Shown in pieces: positions 8,101-10,253 of a DNA stretch of 10,253 bases; within the stretch, counting starts at the first letter, position 1, and the number at the start of each line of letters is the position of its first letter. Under the pieces are notes generated by a model, which ran no database searches, was not told where the DNA came from, and saw only the letters and a list, made by a program, of their open reading frames with translations. The position numbers were made by a program, and so were the translations under genes. The DNA comes from an uncultured Muribaculaceae bacterium (lineage in GTDB: Bacteria > Bacteroidota > Bacteroidia > Bacteroidales > Muribaculaceae): positions 1 to 10,253 of the forward strand of contig CAJLLX010000068.1 in NCBI GenBank assembly GCA_905207535.1, in the 5' to 3' direction.

Positions 8101-8314
8101 TCACGAGGGTCTTGGCGTTGTCGGGAAGGTCGATCGAGAATGCACCGTCGAGATCGGTGGACACGCCTACGCCACCGTTCTTCACTGCCACTGTAGCGCC
8201 GATCAGAGGTTCGTTGTCAACTGTGCTGTACACCGTACCGCTGACAACCTTTGCCTCTGCTATGCCGGCCGTCAGAGCCGCTGCTGCCACAAGGGTTATT
8301 ATCTGTTGTTTCAT
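5183..8314 (-). CDS. SusC/RagA-family TonB-dependent outer-membrane transporter
   Basis: The protein is 1043 residues long, a usual SusC length. Residues 1-21 are a signal peptide with likely cleavage after AEA. A carboxypeptidase-regulatory-like beta-sandwich follows (about 23-95: VSGTVYSTVDNEPLIGATV, then TDLDGAFSI). Next come a TonB-box-like EVVVTG (105-110) and the plug (about 110-231), with NALAGNVPGI, FWIRGISTFG, AYILVDGFE and the signature AIYGSKGANGVVLITTKRG (213-231). The rest is the 22-strand beta-barrel, including the common SusC loop DVNGDGVVDNND, ending in the strand SITAGLQVNI. With the SusD lipoprotein it imports oligosaccharides across the outer membrane using TonB/ExbBD energy. 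There is no N-terminal STN domain, so regulation by a trans-envelope ECF sigma/anti-sigma pathway is not indicated. It lies 47 nt after the NHL gene and 15 nt before the SusD gene. Confidence 0.97.
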   Translation of the reverse strand: MKQQIITLVAAAALTAGIAEAKVVSGTVYSTVDNEPLIGATVAVKNGGVGVSTDLDGAFSIDLPDNAKTLVIRYVGMEPIEVAVNRLKSKDNEFHMEETKTALNEVVVTGMGTRKKITVTGAVTNVDMNDMKHYSTSNLSNALAGNVPGIIARQVSGQPGKNKSEFWIRGISTFGAGASAYILVDGFERESIDDLNIEDIESFTVLKDASATAIYGSKGANGVVLITTKRGKAGAVKVNAKFETSYNTRTKTPEFVDGVTYAKLLNEASITRSRGMYYSPAEIELFGNGLDPDLYPNVDWTDLILKDGSMSYRANLNLSGGGSTARYYASVSYVNDEGMYKTDKTLRDKYNTNANYSRWNYRLNVDIDLTSTTLLRLGTAGDLSMRNSPGMGDNDTWNSLFGYNAILTPTMYSNGYVPMINLGRDDYRSNPWVMTTQTGYNQEWNNNLQNNVALEQDFRFITPGLKFVGRFGYDTYNYNQITHRKMPERYYANGRDKETGEIIFDKINGSQDMTQASNNNGSRRIFADLMLTYNREFKHHNNVGATIKFTYDDDISTQNIGSDIKNSVSRTNMALAGQISYNWYYRYFVDANFGYNGSENFSDGHRFGFFPACSAAWNIAREPWMQWAKSWMDMFKVRYSYGKVGNDKIYQGGAQIRFPYLYTIGDGNENAYNFGTIGSPTRSSYQQGIRYTALASNNVTWETATKQDVGIDLALFNNRFSFTIDYFHEKRTGIYMLRNYLPYMLGLEASPWANVGSVTSEGFDGHFRFEDKFGPVSLTVRGNMTYSKNTIGNYDVENNVYPYQYQTGHRVNQLRGLVAEGLFKDYEDIRNHPKQMFGDVQPGDIKYKDVNGDGVVDNNDVCAIGATTTPNLVYGIGVSVMWNGFDFNIHFQGAGKSSQVISGKTVWAFSNDRYGQILADLVDDRWVDAETAAQIGIPANENPNAAYPRLVYCENGASHNNYRASSYWMRDFSYFRLKNLEVGYNLPKEICNKIHFDNIRFFVQGANLLTFSGFKLWDPEMGSANGEAYPLTKSITAGLQVNI

Positions 8315-8361
8315 TATGTCTACTGTGTTATTAGATTCAAGCAGATGCTATATACTTGAGT

Positions 8362-9984
8362 TTATTCCTGGTTATCGGGATTTTCGGGAGTCTCTTCGCC
8401 ACCCTCTTCACCCGGAGTCTCGGGAGTGTCGGGGATTACGGTGGTAGTGTTCTCATCCTCCTCACCGATGGTGCGTATACGGCGGTTGTTGTGGTCGAGC
8501 ACATAGAATTTTTCACGTGCCTCGTCGTATACCAGACCGGTCACGTCGCGGAAGCGGGCCTGCTGACGGAGGTCGCCGTCCTCGGTGCCCCAGATGTTGC
8601 CGTCGGTCGAAGGAGAGTGGCCGGCATATGTGCGTACCATGCCGTCGGGAGTGATGTAACGAATGCAGAAGTTGGTGCAGTCGGCAAAATAGTAGTCGTA
8701 GACATCATCACGGCCTTCCTCTACATATTTCTGATTCTTCACGAACACGCCCTGATACGGACGGCTTACACGCGAGTTGGAGCCCACGGCGTCTTCCCAT
8801 CCTGGCTGACCGTTGGAGCCGGCGATGATGTAAGGTGTGGTGAATTCCTTCTTGTCCCAGTCATAATCCGTGCGGAGGATATAGTTGCGGTTGATCACCG
8901 TCAGGTAAGCGTAGTCGCCCGAAGGATGGATGGTGATGGTGAACTCATACGAGGGGTCCATGATCTTGAAGAGCTCCTTGAAGCAGCCGTCGTCCTTGTA
9001 GCCGGTCCAGGCTGTGGCATCGGGATGCTCTGACATGTAGGTGGGATCCTGCAGCTGGAAGTACTTCTCCAGATCCAGACGGAAAAGCTCGCCGTTGGAG
9101 TAGGAGTTGAAGTATACTTCGCCGTTGACGGGGTGCACTGCCACACCGTTGCACTGCTTGTAAGCGGCAAGCACATTGGTGGGATTGGAATCGGAGAAGG
9201 TGCCGTCGCCGCCGCGCTTCACAATCCACACCGAAGTAGACTTGAACTGGTTGTCGTCGCGGTCGGTGGATACAAGCATGTAGTCGCCGTCTTTGGTCAG
9301 ATATTTGCTGCCTTCCACTGCCTTGGTGAAAGCTATATTACGCAGACGCTTCGTGCCGAAGCGGCTGGCGCTGATCAGGCGCTTGCCCACGCGGGCGTCG
9401 AGGTCGAGCTCGGCGATATAACCTTCGCCGAAGTCGTAGGTGATGTACAGACGGTTGGGATAGACAGGGTCAAACGCCAGAGTACCTTCCTGGTTGAAAC
9501 CGGTAATGGTAGAGAACGGGCCCCAGGTCACTCCCTGATCGTCGTTGGCATTTTTGTAGCCGCAGAGGGTACCCACGACGGTCTTGCGGTTGTACATGAA
9601 TTTAGTCGGAGCTGTGGCGGTGTGCTTGTTGCCTTCGCCGTCGATGACGCTCAGAGTCACTGTGCCGTCGAAAGCGCCTGCAGGGACATAAGCGTAGAGC
9701 TTGTCCGACATGCAGCTTACGATCACGGCCTTCTTGCCCCCTATTTCCAGTTCAAGGGCCTCCTTGTTCGTTCCGAAATTCGATCCGTAGATAAGGATCT
9801 GGTCCTGGTATCCACCCGATTCAGGGGTGAAATAACTGATTGTCACTGGCTGCGAGGGGTCGAATGGCGCTGTTGCCGATGCATTCTCGTCGTCGCTACA
9901 AGCCACGGCCAGAGATGCCAGAACGCCTACACACACCACACGCAGACATTTGCCCAATGTGTTGGTAAACATTTTAAATTTCAT
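8362..9984 (-). CDS. IPT/TIG and NHL beta-propeller surface lipoprotein
   Basis: The protein is 540 residues long. The signal has lipobox LAVAC (C29), followed by SDDEN; a serine and two aspartates after the cysteine is a recognised Bacteroidota surface-export signal. Residues about 46-130 form an IPT/TIG Ig-like domain (ISYFTPESGG, ILIYGSNFGT). Residues about 150-507 form an NHL-type propeller: LAFDPVYPNRLYITYD, CNGVAVHPVNGEVYFNSY, and the clear repeat IRYITPDGMVRTYAG followed by DVTGLVYDEAREKFYVLDHNNRRIRTIG (about 441-507). The last 30 residues are a Pro/Glu/Thr-rich, strongly acidic tail (TPETPGEEGGEETPENP), probably disordered. IPT-NHL lipoproteins recur in Bacteroidales PULs and are thought to bind glycan at the surface; no enzymatic residues are visible. 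It is the first gene after the promoter and is 47 nt from SusC. ATG codons at 9984 or 9972 (M5) could both serve as the start; the longer form gives a normal basic N-terminus. Confidence 0.88.
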   Translation of the reverse strand: MKFKMFTNTLGKCLRVVCVGVLASLAVACSDDENASATAPFDPSQPVTISYFTPESGGYQDQILIYGSNFGTNKEALELEIGGKKAVIVSCMSDKLYAYVPAGAFDGTVTLSVIDGEGNKHTATAPTKFMYNRKTVVGTLCGYKNANDDQGVTWGPFSTITGFNQEGTLAFDPVYPNRLYITYDFGEGYIAELDLDARVGKRLISASRFGTKRLRNIAFTKAVEGSKYLTKDGDYMLVSTDRDDNQFKSTSVWIVKRGGDGTFSDSNPTNVLAAYKQCNGVAVHPVNGEVYFNSYSNGELFRLDLEKYFQLQDPTYMSEHPDATAWTGYKDDGCFKELFKIMDPSYEFTITIHPSGDYAYLTVINRNYILRTDYDWDKKEFTTPYIIAGSNGQPGWEDAVGSNSRVSRPYQGVFVKNQKYVEEGRDDVYDYYFADCTNFCIRYITPDGMVRTYAGHSPSTDGNIWGTEDGDLRQQARFRDVTGLVYDEAREKFYVLDHNNRRIRTIGEEDENTTTVIPDTPETPGEEGGEETPENPDNQE

Positions 9985-10156
9985 GGCAAAATTATTTGTA
10001 TAGATTGGTCTTGAATTTTTTGTTATTGCCGTTGTTGATAATCTCGGTGCGGCCTGGCGGCGATGAGCGCTTCAGCCGCTGGTTGTTTGGGTGTGAAATG
10101 CTTGGTTATGTGCCGCTTAAGCCCGCGGAAGGGCAGTTTCTGATGATATTTGGTTG
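9985..10156 (-). other. Probable 5' leader of the PUL operon
   Basis: About 165 nt separate the predicted transcription start (near 10150) from the first ATG. No convincing reading frame is present on either strand. I see only short possible stems, such as GCGGC/GCCGC near 10060-10085, and no known riboswitch. A long leader leaves room for regulation by RNA structure or a small RNA, but nothing specific can be assigned. Confidence 0.4.
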
Positions 10157-10188
10157 CAAATATATACTAAAAGAATCAGTTCTGCAAC
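10157..10188 (-). promoter_or_regulatory. Bacteroides-type promoter for the PUL operon
   Basis: On the minus strand TATATTTG (10164-10157) matches the Bacteroidota -7 consensus TAnnTTTG exactly. GTTG (10188-10185) lies 20 nt upstream and matches three of four bases of the -33 element TTTG, at the expected spacing. The flanking DNA is AT-rich and no gene lies between it and the operon. The transcription start would be near 10150. DNA further upstream (10189-10253) has no gene, only a short imperfect hairpin (GAACT ... AGTTC, 10237-10253) cut by the window edge. Confidence 0.6.
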
Positions 10189-10253
10189 TTCCCGATGCCC
10201 CGAGTTTGATATAAAATAGTCGAAAAATAATTTAACGAACTATTGCACAGTTC

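Noticed and set aside
5330..8359. A 1009-codon open frame on the plus strand, opposite SusC
   Set aside because: It is aligned codon for codon with SusC, so its stops would need TTA, CTA or TCA codons in SusC, which this GC-biased gene avoids. The translation is low-complexity V/H/R-rich and resembles no family. The similar plus-strand frames at 327-1718, 1806-2978, 2984-3853 and 3944-5215 have the same cause.
9987..9994. A second TAnnTTTG match (TAATTTTG on the minus strand)
   Set aside because: It ends 2 nt before the ATG, so transcription would begin inside the coding region, and no TTTG-like -33 element lies at the right distance.
9996..10214. Plus-strand 72-residue ORF in the right-hand intergenic region
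   Set aside because: It has no recognisable motifs, overlaps the predicted promoter and leader, and does not resemble a conserved protein.

Overview
The window comes from a member of the Bacteroidota, most likely a gut Bacteroidales. Four signs support this: a tandem SusC/SusD pair, lipoproteins with acidic residues after the lipobox cysteine, no Shine-Dalgarno motifs, and a Bacteroides-type promoter (TAnnTTTG). The high GC content and strongly GC-biased third codon positions fit Muribaculaceae better than Bacteroides. The family-level placement is inference.

All genes lie on the minus strand, so the transcript reads from the right edge to the left. Right to left: a 269-bp gene-free stretch with a probable promoter (10157-10188) and a leader of about 165 nt; an IPT/TIG plus NHL beta-propeller surface lipoprotein (8362-9984); a SusC-type TonB-dependent outer-membrane transporter (5183-8314); a SusD-type lipoprotein (2990-5167); a DUF4973/DUF1735-type lipoprotein that is probably a surface glycan-binding protein (1869-2951); a 177-bp gap with two strong hairpins; a family GH76 glycoside hydrolase (429-1691) whose frame continues past an in-frame TAG to a C-terminal sorting-type tail (to 105); and a strong intrinsic terminator (about 41-75). 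The first four genes are spaced 15 to 47 nt apart and look like one operon. The enzyme gene is set apart by the hairpins.

Together this is a compact polysaccharide utilization locus. The lipoproteins and SusD would capture a glycan at the cell surface, SusC would import it with TonB energy, and GH76 (alpha-1,6-mannanase family) suggests an alpha-mannan or alpha-1,6-mannoside-containing substrate. No sensor, ECF sigma/anti-sigma pair or second enzyme is present in the window.

The most unusual point is the GH76 gene. A TAG codon interrupts an otherwise intact reading frame near the end of the catalytic domain, while every other gene end in the window, including the far end of this frame, is TAA. 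I see no wholly new system here: the locus is a recognisable PUL with an odd enzyme gene and an uncommon gene order.
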